Shown: piece by piece, positions 27,434 to 36,091 of the stretch
Position numbering within the stretch: position 1 is the stretch's first letter
How the letters are laid out: every line of letters begins with the position of its first letter
Assembly: GCA_900769635.1 (NCBI GenBank)
Contig: CAAGHJ010000016.1
Span: forward strand, 1 to 64,000
Reading direction: 5' to 3'
Source of the DNA: Bacilli bacterium
GTDB taxonomy: Bacteria > Bacillota_I > Bacilli_A > RF39 > UBA660
DNA: 64,000 bases
Position numbers and translations under genes: made by a program
Notes under the pieces: model-generated
Database searches by the model: none
Told to the model about the DNA's origin: nothing
The model's input: only the letters and a program-made list of their open reading frames with translations

Positions 27434-29092
27434 ATGAACGAAGAAACAAATATAAACTTAGCAAATCTCCTCTTTAATAAAGAAGAAATAAAGAGTGTAG
27501 AATACTATGAGGAAAAATATCCCTATCGCAAAGAAAAAGTAGTAACCCGTTTTGCTCCCTCACCAACCGGCTTTGTCCACATAGGATCACTATATACAGC
27601 CTTTATAAATCAAAAGTATTCAAGTGATGCCAAAGGAATATTCTTTTTAAGAATAGAAGATACTGATCAAAATAGATTAATAAAAGGATCTATCGAAGAA
27701 ATAATCAAAGATTTAAAAAATTTTAACATAACCATAAATGAAGGAGCCCTAAACGAAATGGAGGAAACAGGAATATACGGTCCCTATAAACAATCAGAAA
27801 GATTAAATATATACAAATCTTTTGCTTACCACCTCGTAAAAAACGGTCTAGCATATCCCTGTTTTTGCAGTGAAAAAGAATTAGAAAAACTAAGAGAAAC
27901 CCAGTCCCAAAATAAAGAAAGGATAGGGTATTATGGTAAGTATGCAAAATGTCGTAATCTTTCTCTTACTGAAATAGAAGAAAAAATAAATAATGGCGAA
28001 AAATACGTTATAAGACTAAAATCATCAGGAAATTTTAACAATAAAATAAAATATAAAGATTTAGTAAAAGGGGAGGTAGAATTCCCTGAAAACGATATCG
28101 ATACCATTCTTCTAAAAAGCGATAAATATCCAACTTACCACTTTGCTCACGTAATAGACGACCATCTAATGAGAGTAACCCATATAATAAGAGGAGATGA
28201 ATGGCTTTCATCTTTCCCAATCCATTACCAACTATTTAACTATTTCCATTTCTTCTTACCAGCCTTCGGCCATATCTCCCCCCTTCTAAAAAAAGAAGAA
28301 GATAGAGTAAGAAAAATATCCAAAAGAAAAGATCCCGAAGCCAAAGTAAGCTACTATTATGAAAAAGGAATACCTTACGAAGCAGTTAAAGAATATCTAA
28401 TGACAGTTGCCAATACCAATTATGAAGGCTGGAAGAGTGCCAATCCCACTCAAACAATAGACAATTTCAAATTCAGTTTAAATAAAATGAGTTCTAGTGG
28501 TGCCATTTTCGATATGGATAAATTATTAAATATTTCCAAAAATTACTTAGCTCATCTTCCCGCTACCAAACTATATGATAATTTAGTAAAATATGAAGAA
28601 GTATTTGATGTACCCTTTGGGTCCCTTATAAAAGAAAAAAAAGACTATACAATAAATATCTTAAATATAGAAAGAGAAGGCAAGAAACCACGCAAAGACT
28701 ATGCAATGTATAGTGAAATAAAAGGCAAAATAAACTATATGTATGATGAACTATTTAACTACGACAATTTAGAGTTAAAAACAAGTTATAAAAAAGAAAT
28801 ACTAAAAGACTATATAGAAAATTACTATAATAATAAAGATAATGAAGAAATATGGTATGAAAAAATAAAAAAATTATCTCTAAAATACGGTTATGCCAAA
28901 GAAGTAAAAGAATATAAACAAAATCCCGAAAATTACAAAGGTCACGTAGGTGATGTATGCGAGTTAATTAGAGTAAGTTTAACATCTTCCACTAAAACAC
29001 CCGACCTATATCAAATAATGAATGTTCTTGGCGAAACAAGAGTAAAAGAAAGAATGAATAAATTTATTACATATCTAGACGAAAAATTATAA
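27434..29092 (+). CDS. gltX: Glutamate--tRNA ligase
   Basis: 552 residues of class I GluRS. The HIGH-type box is APSPTGFVHIGSLYTA, the KMSKS-type loop is VRKISKRKDPEA, and the zinc site CFC...YYGKYAKC is intact. It is longer than the usual 480 or so residues, with about 38 extra residues at the N-terminus. The start ATG at 27434 follows AAGGTGAT; the in-frame GTG at 27425 lies inside that SD. In Bacillota lacking GlnRS, GluRS charges both tRNA-Glu and tRNA-Gln. A tRNA-Gln gene sits 28 nt upstream on the same strand. Confidence 0.95.
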   Translation: MNEETNINLANLLFNKEEIKSVEYYEEKYPYRKEKVVTRFAPSPTGFVHIGSLYTAFINQKYSSDAKGIFFLRIEDTDQNRLIKGSIEEIIKDLKNFNITINEGALNEMEETGIYGPYKQSERLNIYKSFAYHLVKNGLAYPCFCSEKELEKLRETQSQNKERIGYYGKYAKCRNLSLTEIEEKINNGEKYVIRLKSSGNFNNKIKYKDLVKGEVEFPENDIDTILLKSDKYPTYHFAHVIDDHLMRVTHIIRGDEWLSSFPIHYQLFNYFHFFLPAFGHISPLLKKEEDRVRKISKRKDPEAKVSYYYEKGIPYEAVKEYLMTVANTNYEGWKSANPTQTIDNFKFSLNKMSSSGAIFDMDKLLNISKNYLAHLPATKLYDNLVKYEEVFDVPFGSLIKEKKDYTINILNIEREGKKPRKDYAMYSEIKGKINYMYDELFNYDNLELKTSYKKEILKDYIENYYNNKDNEEIWYEKIKKLSLKYGYAKEVKEYKQNPENYKGHVGDVCELIRVSLTSSTKTPDLYQIMNVLGETRVKERMNKFITYLDEKL

Positions 29093-29111
29093 AAAAAATC
29101 AAAAATCCCCC

Positions 29112-29140
29112 TAGACAAACCACAATAAATATGTTAAAAT
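29112..29140 (+). promoter_or_regulatory. Sigma-A promoter of the tRNA-Glu/Thr/Leu cluster
   Basis: TAGACA (29112-29117), 17-nt spacer, TAAAAT (29135-29140), 14 nt before the first tRNA. Confidence 0.65.
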
Positions 29141-29153
29141 TAATAATGTCAGT

Positions 29154-29230
29154 GGCTCGTTGGTGAAGTGGTTAACACGTTGCCCTCTCAAGGCAATATT
29201 CCATGGGTTCAAGTCCCATACGAGTCACCA
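29154..29230 (+). tRNA. tRNA-Glu (anticodon CTC)
   Basis: The acceptor GGCTCGT pairs with ACGAGTC, the anticodon arm TTGCC-CTCTCAA-GGCAA gives CTC, the T-loop is TTCAAGT, discriminator A, CCA encoded. Confidence 0.94.
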
Positions 29231-29241
29231 TTATGATTTTT

Positions 29242-29265
29242 AAGCCCTACCAAGTAGGGTTTTAA
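29242..29265 (+). terminator. Terminator-like hairpin between tRNA-Glu and tRNA-Thr
   Basis: CCCTAC (29245-29250) and GTAGGG (29254-29259), then four T. It could reduce read-through to the following tRNAs or act as a processing site. Confidence 0.55.
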
Positions 29266-29271
29266 TAAAAT

Positions 29272-29347
29272 GCCGACTTAGCTCAATAGGTAGAGCAACT
29301 GAATCGTAATCAGTAGGTTACGGGTTCAATTCCTGTAGTCGGCACCA
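29272..29347 (+). tRNA. tRNA-Thr (anticodon CGT)
   Basis: The acceptor GCCGACT pairs with AGTCGGC, the D-arm is GCTC/GAGC, the anticodon arm ACTGA-ATCGTAA-TCAGT gives CGT, CCA encoded. Confidence 0.94.
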
Positions 29348-29353
29348 CTTTAT

Positions 29354-29440
29354 GCAGGGATGGCGGAATAGGTAGACGCACTACTTTGAGGGGGTAGTGA
29401 CCATTAGGTCGTGGGAGTTCAAGTCTCCTTCCTTGTACCA
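29354..29440 (+). tRNA. tRNA-Leu (anticodon GAG)
   Basis: A class II tRNA with a long variable arm (TGACCATTAGGTCG). The anticodon arm CTACT-TTGAGGG-GGTAG gives GAG, the T-arm loop is TTCAAGT, CCA encoded. The acceptor GCAGGGA pairs with TCCTTGT, giving G-T at the first and fourth pairs, which is somewhat weak. Confidence 0.88.
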
Positions 29441-29452
29441 ATTATGATTAAT

Positions 29453-29474
29453 AAGTCCATTATGGACTTTTTTT
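29453..29474 (+). terminator. Intrinsic terminator of the tRNA cluster
   Basis: AAGTCCA (29453-29459) pairs with TGGACTT (29463-29469), then a T-run. Confidence 0.8.
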
Positions 29475-29543
29475 CTATCTACAATTCAGTGTAATAAATA
29501 AAAAAAGTCCCTTTAATCAAAAATCCCTATCTTCCTTACAGTA

Positions 29544-29576
29544 GGGTTTGACAAACCCAAAAACTTATGATAACAT
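29544..29576 (+). promoter_or_regulatory. Sigma-A promoter with palindromic operator over the -35 (amidoligase operon)
   Basis: TTGACA (29548-29553), 17-nt spacer, TAACAT (29571-29576). The -35 sits in a perfect 7-1-7 inverted repeat GGGTTTG-A-CAAACCC (29544-29558), a shape expected of a repressor site. TTTGACAAA is partly the -35 itself; the GGG/CCC flanks are the extra signal. Confidence 0.6.
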
Positions 29577-29599
29577 AATTTGACAAAGAAGGTGCTATA

Positions 29600-30445
29600 A
29601 TGAATACAAACCCAAAATTCCCTCTAAATGAGGAAGAGGAGCAAAGAAAGCAAGCCCTAATAAAAAACTTGGAAGAAGAAATAAGAACTCTGTTGTATCA
29701 AATCGGGAACGCCAAATATATAGAGATAAAACAAAAACTATTACGCCGTCTCAAAATCCTTGTAGCTAGCCTAGAAACTATAGCCCCATATACCCTTATA
29801 AGTACAGGTACCCTAGTTCTTTTCAGTCTTTTAAATATAACCCCCTTTATGAGAGATAACATCAAAACTCCTGAATACATAACCAAAGATATCGATAATA
29901 CCGGCATCATAAGATATGAACGAAGCCATACCAAACAACATAGTACAAATAAAATCTACTATTACTCATCTTGGCAAAAATGTGCAATCACTCATAAACG
30001 AACCATAAACATATACAATGTCAAAAACATTCCCACTAGCACAATTGAAAAGGTAATATCAGGTCAAATAACTACCACTCTTTATGAATTATTAGGCGAT
30101 CCTACGGAAACTATCATCGAAGAAAAAAATAATGTATCCGAAGAAGAACTCTCATCTCCACCAACAATTCGTGCCCTTATATACTCCAAAAACGAAAACA
30201 ACTATGTAATAGTAAAAGAACCCATCTTAGTAAACAATATGACAACCATTCTATATCTCATACTAACAATAGTACTATCCATAGTCCCAGCCAAAATAAG
30301 AGAACTAAACGATTATCCCACTCTAAAAGAAAAAATAGATATAATAAACGATAGCTATTTATCAACATCCACCATATCCGCTCGAATTAAACTCGAACTA
30401 TTAGAAGAAAACTATAAACGATTAACAAGGAGTAAAAATGAATAA
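29600..30445 (+). CDS. Two-helix membrane protein paired with an amidoligase (unknown)
   Basis: Not recognised. 281 residues. A charged helical N-terminus (about 1-60) has EEEEQRKQALIKNLEEEIR. Membrane segment 1 is at about 63-83 (YTLISTGTLVLFSLLNITPF). A roughly 130-residue beta-rich domain is probably outside. Membrane segment 2 is at about 214-233 (MTTILYLILTIVLSIVPAKI), followed by a helical C-terminus. SD AAGAAGGTG. The next gene starts 8 nt before its stop and encodes an amidoligase-like enzyme, so the two are coupled. It may anchor or be modified by that enzyme; this is inference. Confidence 0.75.
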   Translation: MNTNPKFPLNEEEEQRKQALIKNLEEEIRTLLYQIGNAKYIEIKQKLLRRLKILVASLETIAPYTLISTGTLVLFSLLNITPFMRDNIKTPEYITKDIDNTGIIRYERSHTKQHSTNKIYYYSSWQKCAITHKRTINIYNVKNIPTSTIEKVISGQITTTLYELLGDPTETIIEEKNNVSEEELSSPPTIRALIYSKNENNYVIVKEPILVNNMTTILYLILTIVLSIVPAKIRELNDYPTLKEKIDIINDSYLSTSTISARIKLELLEENYKRLTRSKNE

Positions 30446-31421
30446 AATTTTAAAATACTTACCACCCACAGAAAATGAAATTCTGTCGAATCTTTCCCCC
30501 AGCGACCTATTAGATATGATAATACTGTTGGAAAAACTCTACCTCGAACCAAGAACCACTCTAAATCTGCCCCAAGATATAACTTTTGGAGTAGAAATAG
30601 AGTTCGAACACGCCAATATGAATAAATTAAGAAATCTACTGGAAGTACGAGATATAACTTGGACTCTTGCTTACGACTATTCCCTAAATGATGGAGCTGA
30701 ACTAGATTCCCCCGTTTTAACTGATAAAGAAAGCAGTTATAAACAAATAAACAAAGTATGTAATACCATAAAAGAGTGTGCTATTGCGGGTCCAGCCTCA
30801 GCCGGTCACATTCATATCGGTAGCCATATATTAAAAGACTATAAATCTTGGGATAACTTTCTAAAAAGCTGGATAACTTATGAAAATATAATATATCGCT
30901 TTTTATATGGAGAGTATTTAACACCCCGTGAAAGAATATTAAAATATGCCTTTCCTATTAGACAATTATTAAGTGCAGATTTACAAAAACTGCCCCCCAA
31001 TAATAACAGTTTAAAAGAATTAATAAATACCATATCCCACGAAAGATATCAAGGCGTAAACTTCAAAAGAGTAACATCTTATGGGTACGAAGAAAACAAT
31101 ACTATCGAATTTAGATCTCCCAATGCTACTCTAGATGTCACAATATGGCAAAACAACATTAACTTTTTAACTAAATTACTATTATATGCAAGTAGTAACA
31201 ATTACAATTCCGATATTATTACGGCAAGAAGAACTAAAAACAATTCAAAGAATACCAATATATCCTTATATAATCAAATATACTTAGAGCAAGCCCTTGA
31301 ACTAGCTGATGAAATATTCAACAATAATCTTGATAAATTATACTTTTTACGAGCCTACCTCAAAAACTACGAAGTAGCAAGTGAACCACTAACTCTTGCC
31401 AAGAAGTATACAAAAATTTAA
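30438..31421 (+). CDS. Amidoligase-family (COOH-NH2 ligase) enzyme
   Basis: 327 residues with the signature blocks of the putative amidoligase group, glutamine-synthetase-like fold: FGVEIEFE (metal/ATP Glu residues, about 50-57), GHIHIG (about 122-127) and TIEFRSPNATLD (about 222-233). Such enzymes form amide bonds with ATP, in peptide tags or small-molecule synthesis, mostly uncharacterised. It has no membrane segment, so it is probably cytoplasmic. The start ATG follows AAGGAG and overlaps the upstream membrane protein gene by 8 nt. Substrate unknown. Confidence 0.8.
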   Translation: MNKILKYLPPTENEILSNLSPSDLLDMIILLEKLYLEPRTTLNLPQDITFGVEIEFEHANMNKLRNLLEVRDITWTLAYDYSLNDGAELDSPVLTDKESSYKQINKVCNTIKECAIAGPASAGHIHIGSHILKDYKSWDNFLKSWITYENIIYRFLYGEYLTPRERILKYAFPIRQLLSADLQKLPPNNNSLKELINTISHERYQGVNFKRVTSYGYEENNTIEFRSPNATLDVTIWQNNINFLTKLLLYASSNNYNSDIITARRTKNNSKNTNISLYNQIYLEQALELADEIFNNNLDKLYFLRAYLKNYEVASEPLTLAKKYTKI

Positions 31422-31449
31422 AACTGCATCATATTCGGTGCAGTTTTTA
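31420..31449. terminator. Bidirectional terminator between the amidoligase gene and pssA
   Basis: A 9-bp stem, AAAACTGCA (31420-31428) with TGCAGTTTT (31439-31447). There are T-runs on both strands. Confidence 0.75.
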
Positions 31450-31479
31450 AAAATCTGTAACTAACTATTATCAATTTCT

Positions 31480-32079
31480 CTAAATTAGTATAAAACAAAG
31501 AATAAAAATTCCTAGTCCCATTCCTGTCATAAGAATCAAGAACCATTTTCCCTTAGGTTTAACAATCCTAATATTAAGTATAAAAAGTAAACTCATAATA
31601 AGAAGAAAGCCTCTACCTACAAAAATACTATTAGTAAGCAAATAAGTCAAAATAACAATAGGAATAAAAATTCCACTAGAAGTAACAGGAAATCCCAAAT
31701 ACACGTTACTACCATCCCCATTACTAAGTCTTGTATTAAAGTATGCTAGCCTCATTGTTGCACAAAACAAATAAATACCAAGAAATAATACACTAATTAG
31801 ATCATTAAAACCAACCAAATAAAGAAGAATAATAGGGACTGCCCCAAAATTAAACACATCCAAAACCGTATCAATCTGTTCCCCAAAACTCTTCTCAAAA
31901 TCATTTCTTTTACACTTTCTAGCAATTCTTCCATCTATCATATCAATAAAAGCCGACCCCATAAAACAAAGTATGCTAAGTTTAATGTTACCAGTAAGCA
32001 TTAAATAAATAGAAACAAAATTCAAAACCATTCCCAAGTACGAAAAAAGCACACTAACTCCATAAATACCAATAAACAT
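31480..32079 (-). CDS. pssA: CDP-alcohol phosphatidyltransferase, PssA-like
   Basis: 199 residues with about six membrane helices. The CDP-alcohol phosphatidyltransferase signature is complete, D-x2-D-G-x2-A-R ... G-x3-D-x3-D: DMIDGRIARK, then GEQIDTVLD. The following DVFNFGAVPIILLY matches phosphatidylserine synthases (DVVSFGVAP), so CDP-diacylglycerol plus serine is the likely reaction. SD GAGGAGG is strong. No phosphatidylserine decarboxylase gene is adjacent. A related CDP-alcohol substrate cannot be excluded. Confidence 0.82.
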   Translation of the reverse strand: MFIGIYGVSVLFSYLGMVLNFVSIYLMLTGNIKLSILCFMGSAFIDMIDGRIARKCKRNDFEKSFGEQIDTVLDVFNFGAVPIILLYLVGFNDLISVLFLGIYLFCATMRLAYFNTRLSNGDGSNVYLGFPVTSSGIFIPIVILTYLLTNSIFVGRGFLLIMSLLFILNIRIVKPKGKWFLILMTGMGLGIFILCFILI

Positions 32080-32209
32080 AAATACCTCCTCTAACTAATA
32101 TATCAATTATAACATTAATAATTATTCTAAACTATACATAAACCAAAAAAAGTATGATAATAATACATCTGTCTAGCAAAAAATATATATAAAAAACATC
32201 AAAATATTA

Positions 32210-32238
32210 TTGACAATCATACCAATTATAAGTATAAT
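32210..32238 (+). promoter_or_regulatory. Perfect sigma-A promoter of the ABC/FtsX exporter operon
   Basis: TTGACA (32210-32215), 17-nt spacer, TATAAT (32233-32238). A leader of about 50 nt follows with no clear fold. Confidence 0.85.
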
Positions 32239-32293
32239 AAATTAGAAAAGAGATGTACAAGTTAGTGCATTATAGAAAAGAGGAAAAAGGAAC

Positions 32294-32995
32294 ATGAAAG
32301 AATTAATAACACTAAAAAATGTCAAGAAAATATATACAACAGGGGAGAAAAAATACTGTGCACTAGGAGGCGTAAATCTCTCGATAAATAAAGGAGAATT
32401 AGTATGCATTTTAGGACCTTCAGGTGCAGGAAAAACAACCCTTTTAAACCTCCTTGGTGGTATGGACACCGTAACAAGTGGAACTATCAAAGTAGGAAAT
32501 GAAATAATTTCTAAACTAAAAGATAAAGCCCTAACAACATATAGAGCCAAACAAGTAGGTTTTATTTTTCAGTTTTATAATATATTACCAACTCTAACCG
32601 TTTTAGAAAACGTTGAGTTAATAAACGACCTCGTCGATAACCCCAAAGATGCCAAAACAATATTAAAAGAAGTAGGACTCGAAAAACAACTAAACAAATT
32701 CCCAAGTGAGTTATCAGGAGGAGAACAACAAAGAGTATCAATAGCTCGTTCTATTGCCAAAAATCCCCAAATACTATTATGTGATGAACCAACTGGAGCA
32801 CTAGACTCCAAAACCGGAGCCGAAGTACTAAGAATACTAAAAGATTGCACTAAAAAAGGAACAACCGTCATAATAGTAACCCATAATGCCTTAATTTCAG
32901 AAATAGCCAATCATACCATAAAATTAAAAAACGGTAAAGTCGTTGAAGATATTGTTAGAAAAAAACCAAAAAAGATAGATGAGGTTGTGTGGTAA
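32294..32995 (+). CDS. ABC transporter ATP-binding protein (MacB/LolD type)
   Basis: 233 residues. Walker A GPSGAGKTT, Q-loop FIFQFYN, signature LSGGEQQR, Walker B ILLCDEPTGALD, H-loop VTHN. The sequence type pairs with FtsX-like permeases, and one follows with overlapping stop/start (TAATG). Such pairs extrude or extract substrates from the membrane or respond to antimicrobial peptides. No sensor kinase is nearby. Substrate unknown. Confidence 0.92.
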   Translation: MKELITLKNVKKIYTTGEKKYCALGGVNLSINKGELVCILGPSGAGKTTLLNLLGGMDTVTSGTIKVGNEIISKLKDKALTTYRAKQVGFIFQFYNILPTLTVLENVELINDLVDNPKDAKTILKEVGLEKQLNKFPSELSGGEQQRVSIARSIAKNPQILLCDEPTGALDSKTGAEVLRILKDCTKKGTTVIIVTHNALISEIANHTIKLKNGKVVEDIVRKKPKKIDEVVW

Positions 32996-35358
32996 TGATG
33001 CTAAGAAGAAAAATGATAAGGGATATAATAAAAAACAAATCACAGTTCATAACCATCTTCCTTATGATTTTAATAGGAGTAATGGTATACATAGGAATAG
33101 AATCCTATATGACAGGAATGTCTACCGCTTCTGAAAAATTCTATACCAAAAACAATCTTCAAGACCTAAACGTATTAGGTACATCATTCAAAAAATCCGA
33201 TTTAGACAAAATAAAGCACCTCGATAACGTCAAAAATGCCGAACGAAAAATGGAAATAAATGCTACCGATGCCGATAATAAGGACAAAAACTATCTAGTA
33301 ACATTTATAGAATCCAATAACATATCAAGATTTCACGTTATAAAAGGAATTCCCTTTATATCATCAAAAAAAGGAGTATGGGTTGACAACACTTATGCGG
33401 AAAAAAACAATCTCGTTCTCGGTGAAACAATCAAAATAAAATACGATACCATAGTTCTAGAAGAACCAATATTAGGTTTTATAAATACTCCCGATCACGT
33501 TTACGATACCAAAGATAAATCTCAATTAGTCCCCGATCGTCAAAACTACGGATATATCTATATGTCGGTAAATGAAATTCCCGAAGACTATATAAATGAC
33601 CTTGTTGTAAAAACACTCGGTATATCGACTGTGGCTAGCATTCCCAACTATAACTACAAAGAATACATCCCTTACAACTATGTAATGGTCGATGTCATTG
33701 ATAAAAAAAATGTAGAATACGTCAAAAATACCATTGAAGACGATGTTGATAATGCCCTTGCCGTAGTAAAAATAGAAGACACTCCGTCCTACGCAATGTA
33801 TCAGGGTGAAATTGACGAAGGAAAAGCTTACGTCGGTGTATTTTCCGGCATCTTCCTCTTCATCGCAATGCTCACAATGATAACAACAATGATTCGGCTA
33901 GTCTCTGCCGAACAAGTGCAAATTGGAACGCTTGGTGCTCTCGGATTTCCAAAGTCCCAAATAATTTTACATTATGTAAGCTATGGCTTTTATGTTGCCC
34001 TATCAGGGACTATATTCGGTATCATTTTTGGTAAATTAATAATAGGAAATATATTTATAAATCTTGAAATGAGCTTCTTTGAAATGCCAAACTGTACCGC
34101 CATAATTAACGAAAAATGTTTTATAATGGTAGCAATAATAATTCTTATCATAACATTTATAACATATTTAACTTGTCTCAAAGAATTAAACAAGAAACCA
34201 TCCGAAGCACTAAGATCAAGCCTACCGAAGGTAAATAAAAAAATAATAAAGATTACTACCAAGAAACCATTTACAAAACTATCTTTCGGAAATCTTTGGA
34301 ATATAAGGGATATGCTTCAAAATAAAGTTCGTACTATTACTTCCATTTTAGGCGTTCTCGGTTGTTGTAGCCTTATCGTCTGTGCTTTTGGAATGCTAAA
34401 TAGTATGACACATCTTGTCAAGTTACAATTTGATGACTTATACAACTTTAAATACAAGTTAACCCTAAAAGAAAACATTTCCGAAGAGGACTATCAAAAT
34501 CTTCAAACAACTTATGGAGATAGTACTAGTGAAACCATAAATATAGAAATAACCAGTAAAGATAACAGTAGAACGACTAGTAATATATTTGTAACTGATG
34601 CCGGTGATAAAATAAGATTTAAAGACAAAAAAGATAAATATATAGACAAATTAGAAGAAGGTGGAGTATACATAACAAGAAAACTAGCCGAAACAATGAA
34701 CTATAAAGTAGGGGATGAAATAACTTTCCGTATTTATGGTAGCAATAAAGATTTAACCGCTAAAATAATAGGCCTAAATAAAGATCCCCAAAATCAAAAT
34801 CTAACCACAACTAGAGCTAGTTTTGAAGCCCTTGGATTATCATACAAACCAGATTCCCTATATACAAATAAAGAATTATCCAAAGACTTAGGTGGAGTTG
34901 ATATAATTCAAGACAAAAAAGAATTAAAAGAAAATATGCAAAGTCTATTAGAAATGATGCGAACAATGATAATTCTTATAATAGTGTTTGCTTGTCTTCT
35001 TGGAGCAGTCATAATATACAATATGGGCATACTATCATACAGTGAGAAAAAATACCAATTCGCAACCCTTAAAGTATTAGGCTTTGATGATAAGAAAATC
35101 CAAAAAATATATATAAATCAAAATATATGGATAACAACCATATCCATTATACTAGGACTTCCTACCGGATACTATTTAATATTCTGGTTATTCAAAAAAT
35201 GCCTTGATGAAAGCTATGACTTTTCCGTATATGTAAACTGGACTACTTACTTATTAGGAACTATTGGCACATTTCTTGTTGCTTATCTAGTATCATTGTT
35301 CCTATCAAAAAAAGTAAAAACAATAGATATGGTATCAAGTCTGAAATCAAACGAATAA
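32995..35358 (+). CDS. FtsX-like ABC transporter permease
   Basis: 787 residues. An N-terminal membrane helix (about 16-36, FITIFLMILIGVMVYIG), a large extracellular domain (about 40-260), a first FtsX block of three helices (about 275-410), a second soluble segment (about 480-640), then a second FtsX block of three helices (660-780, containing KYQFATLKVLGF). This duplicated layout is that of large Gram-positive ABC exporter permeases. The ATG at 32995 overlaps the ATPase stop; 32998 is an alternative. Last gene before a terminator. Confidence 0.9.
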   Translation: MMLRRKMIRDIIKNKSQFITIFLMILIGVMVYIGIESYMTGMSTASEKFYTKNNLQDLNVLGTSFKKSDLDKIKHLDNVKNAERKMEINATDADNKDKNYLVTFIESNNISRFHVIKGIPFISSKKGVWVDNTYAEKNNLVLGETIKIKYDTIVLEEPILGFINTPDHVYDTKDKSQLVPDRQNYGYIYMSVNEIPEDYINDLVVKTLGISTVASIPNYNYKEYIPYNYVMVDVIDKKNVEYVKNTIEDDVDNALAVVKIEDTPSYAMYQGEIDEGKAYVGVFSGIFLFIAMLTMITTMIRLVSAEQVQIGTLGALGFPKSQIILHYVSYGFYVALSGTIFGIIFGKLIIGNIFINLEMSFFEMPNCTAIINEKCFIMVAIIILIITFITYLTCLKELNKKPSEALRSSLPKVNKKIIKITTKKPFTKLSFGNLWNIRDMLQNKVRTITSILGVLGCCSLIVCAFGMLNSMTHLVKLQFDDLYNFKYKLTLKENISEEDYQNLQTTYGDSTSETINIEITSKDNSRTTSNIFVTDAGDKIRFKDKKDKYIDKLEEGGVYITRKLAETMNYKVGDEITFRIYGSNKDLTAKIIGLNKDPQNQNLTTTRASFEALGLSYKPDSLYTNKELSKDLGGVDIIQDKKELKENMQSLLEMMRTMIILIIVFACLLGAVIIYNMGILSYSEKKYQFATLKVLGFDDKKIQKIYINQNIWITTISIILGLPTGYYLIFWLFKKCLDESYDFSVYVNWTTYLLGTIGTFLVAYLVSLFLSKKVKTIDMVSSLKSNE

Positions 35359-35359
35359 C

Positions 35360-35386
35360 GAAGCACCCCCAAATGCTTCTTTTTTC
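35360..35386 (+). terminator. Intrinsic terminator of the exporter operon
   Basis: GAAGCA (35360-35365) pairs with TGCTTC (35374-35379), then a T-run. Confidence 0.8.
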
Positions 35387-35428
35387 AAGGTTTTCTGTAA
35401 AAAACATCAAAAAATGTTCGAATTAATC

Positions 35429-35457
35429 TTGAAAAATTAAAATATATATAATATAAT
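35429..35457 (+). promoter_or_regulatory. Sigma-A promoter of mscL
   Basis: TTGAAA (35429-35434), 17-nt spacer, TATAAT (35452-35457). Confidence 0.75.
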
Positions 35458-35501
35458 CAAAATGTAAAGAAAAAAACATTAACTTAGAAGGGAAATCCAA
35501 A

Positions 35502-35924
35502 ATGAACAAAAAAGTAGATAAAAAAGAAATAATAACCAAAGGCACAAAAACTCTAAAAGAATTCAAAACCTTTATATCAAAGGGGAATGTCGTAGATTTA
35601 GCTGTTGGTGTAATAATAGGAAGTGCCTTTGGAAAAATAGTATCATCCCTTGTAAATGATATTTTAATGCCCATTATCGGAATAATAATAGGAGGAATAG
35701 ATTTTTCAAACCTGACTATCCAAATAAAAGATGCAACCATTAAGTATGGTATATTTATCCAAAATATAATAGACTTTTTAATAGTAGCATTCTGTATATT
35801 TATATTCATAAAATTAATAAATAAAGTAAGTAAAAAAGAAGAAGAAAAAAAAGAGAAAGTTGTGAGTGAAGAAGCAAAAATATTAAAAGAAATAAGAGAT
35901 ATTTTAAAAGAAAAAAACCAATAA
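35502..35924 (+). CDS. mscL: Large-conductance mechanosensitive channel
   Basis: 140 residues. The conserved N-terminal helix [22 protein letters not shown], the first pore helix, the periplasmic-type loop, the second membrane helix ([20 protein letters not shown]) and a charged C-terminal helix ([15 protein letters not shown]) match MscL. It forms a pentameric emergency valve that opens under osmotic downshock. SD AAGGGAA. Promoter upstream; no clear terminator before the next small ORF. Confidence 0.97.
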   Translation: MNKKVDKKEIITKGTKTLKEFKTFISKGNVVDLAVGVIIGSAFGKIVSSLVNDILMPIIGIIIGGIDFSNLTIQIKDATIKYGIFIQNIIDFLIVAFCIFIFIKLINKVSKKEEEKKEKVVSEEAKILKEIRDILKEKNQ

Positions 35925-35990
35925 AACGTACATTTCACACACTACTTTCACAAATAACAAATATATTATATATAAAGGAGGGTTTTATAT

Positions 35991-36059
35991 ATGAAAAAAG
36001 CAGTGTATGAAACAAAAATGTTTCCATCAAGCGGATATTCCTCCATATATCACTCTTAG
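35991..36059 (+). CDS. Candidate 22-residue peptide
   Basis: An ATG 9 nt after a consensus AAAGGAGG (35975-35982) opens a 22-codon ORF beginning MKKAVYETKMFPSSGYSS and ending in a Tyr-His-Ser tail. It has no hydrophobic signal. The SD core GGAGG (35977-35981) can pair with CCTCC (36040-36044) inside the ORF, with flanking TATAT/ATATA pairs, so translation could be structure-controlled. It lies between mscL and the zincin-like gene, whose ATG is 33 nt after its stop. It could be a modified or signalling peptide, or a leader ORF controlling the next gene. No family recognised. Confidence 0.45.
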   Translation: MKKAVYETKMFPSSGYSSIYHS

Positions 36060-36091
36060 CAAAATAAAAACAGAAAGGAAAAAGTGATAAT

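Noticed and set aside
30484..30490. TGTCGAA inside the amidoligase gene as a Spo0A box
   Set aside because: The site is in coding sequence; the heptamer recurs in several genes through GTC-GAA (Val-Glu) and similar codon combinations.
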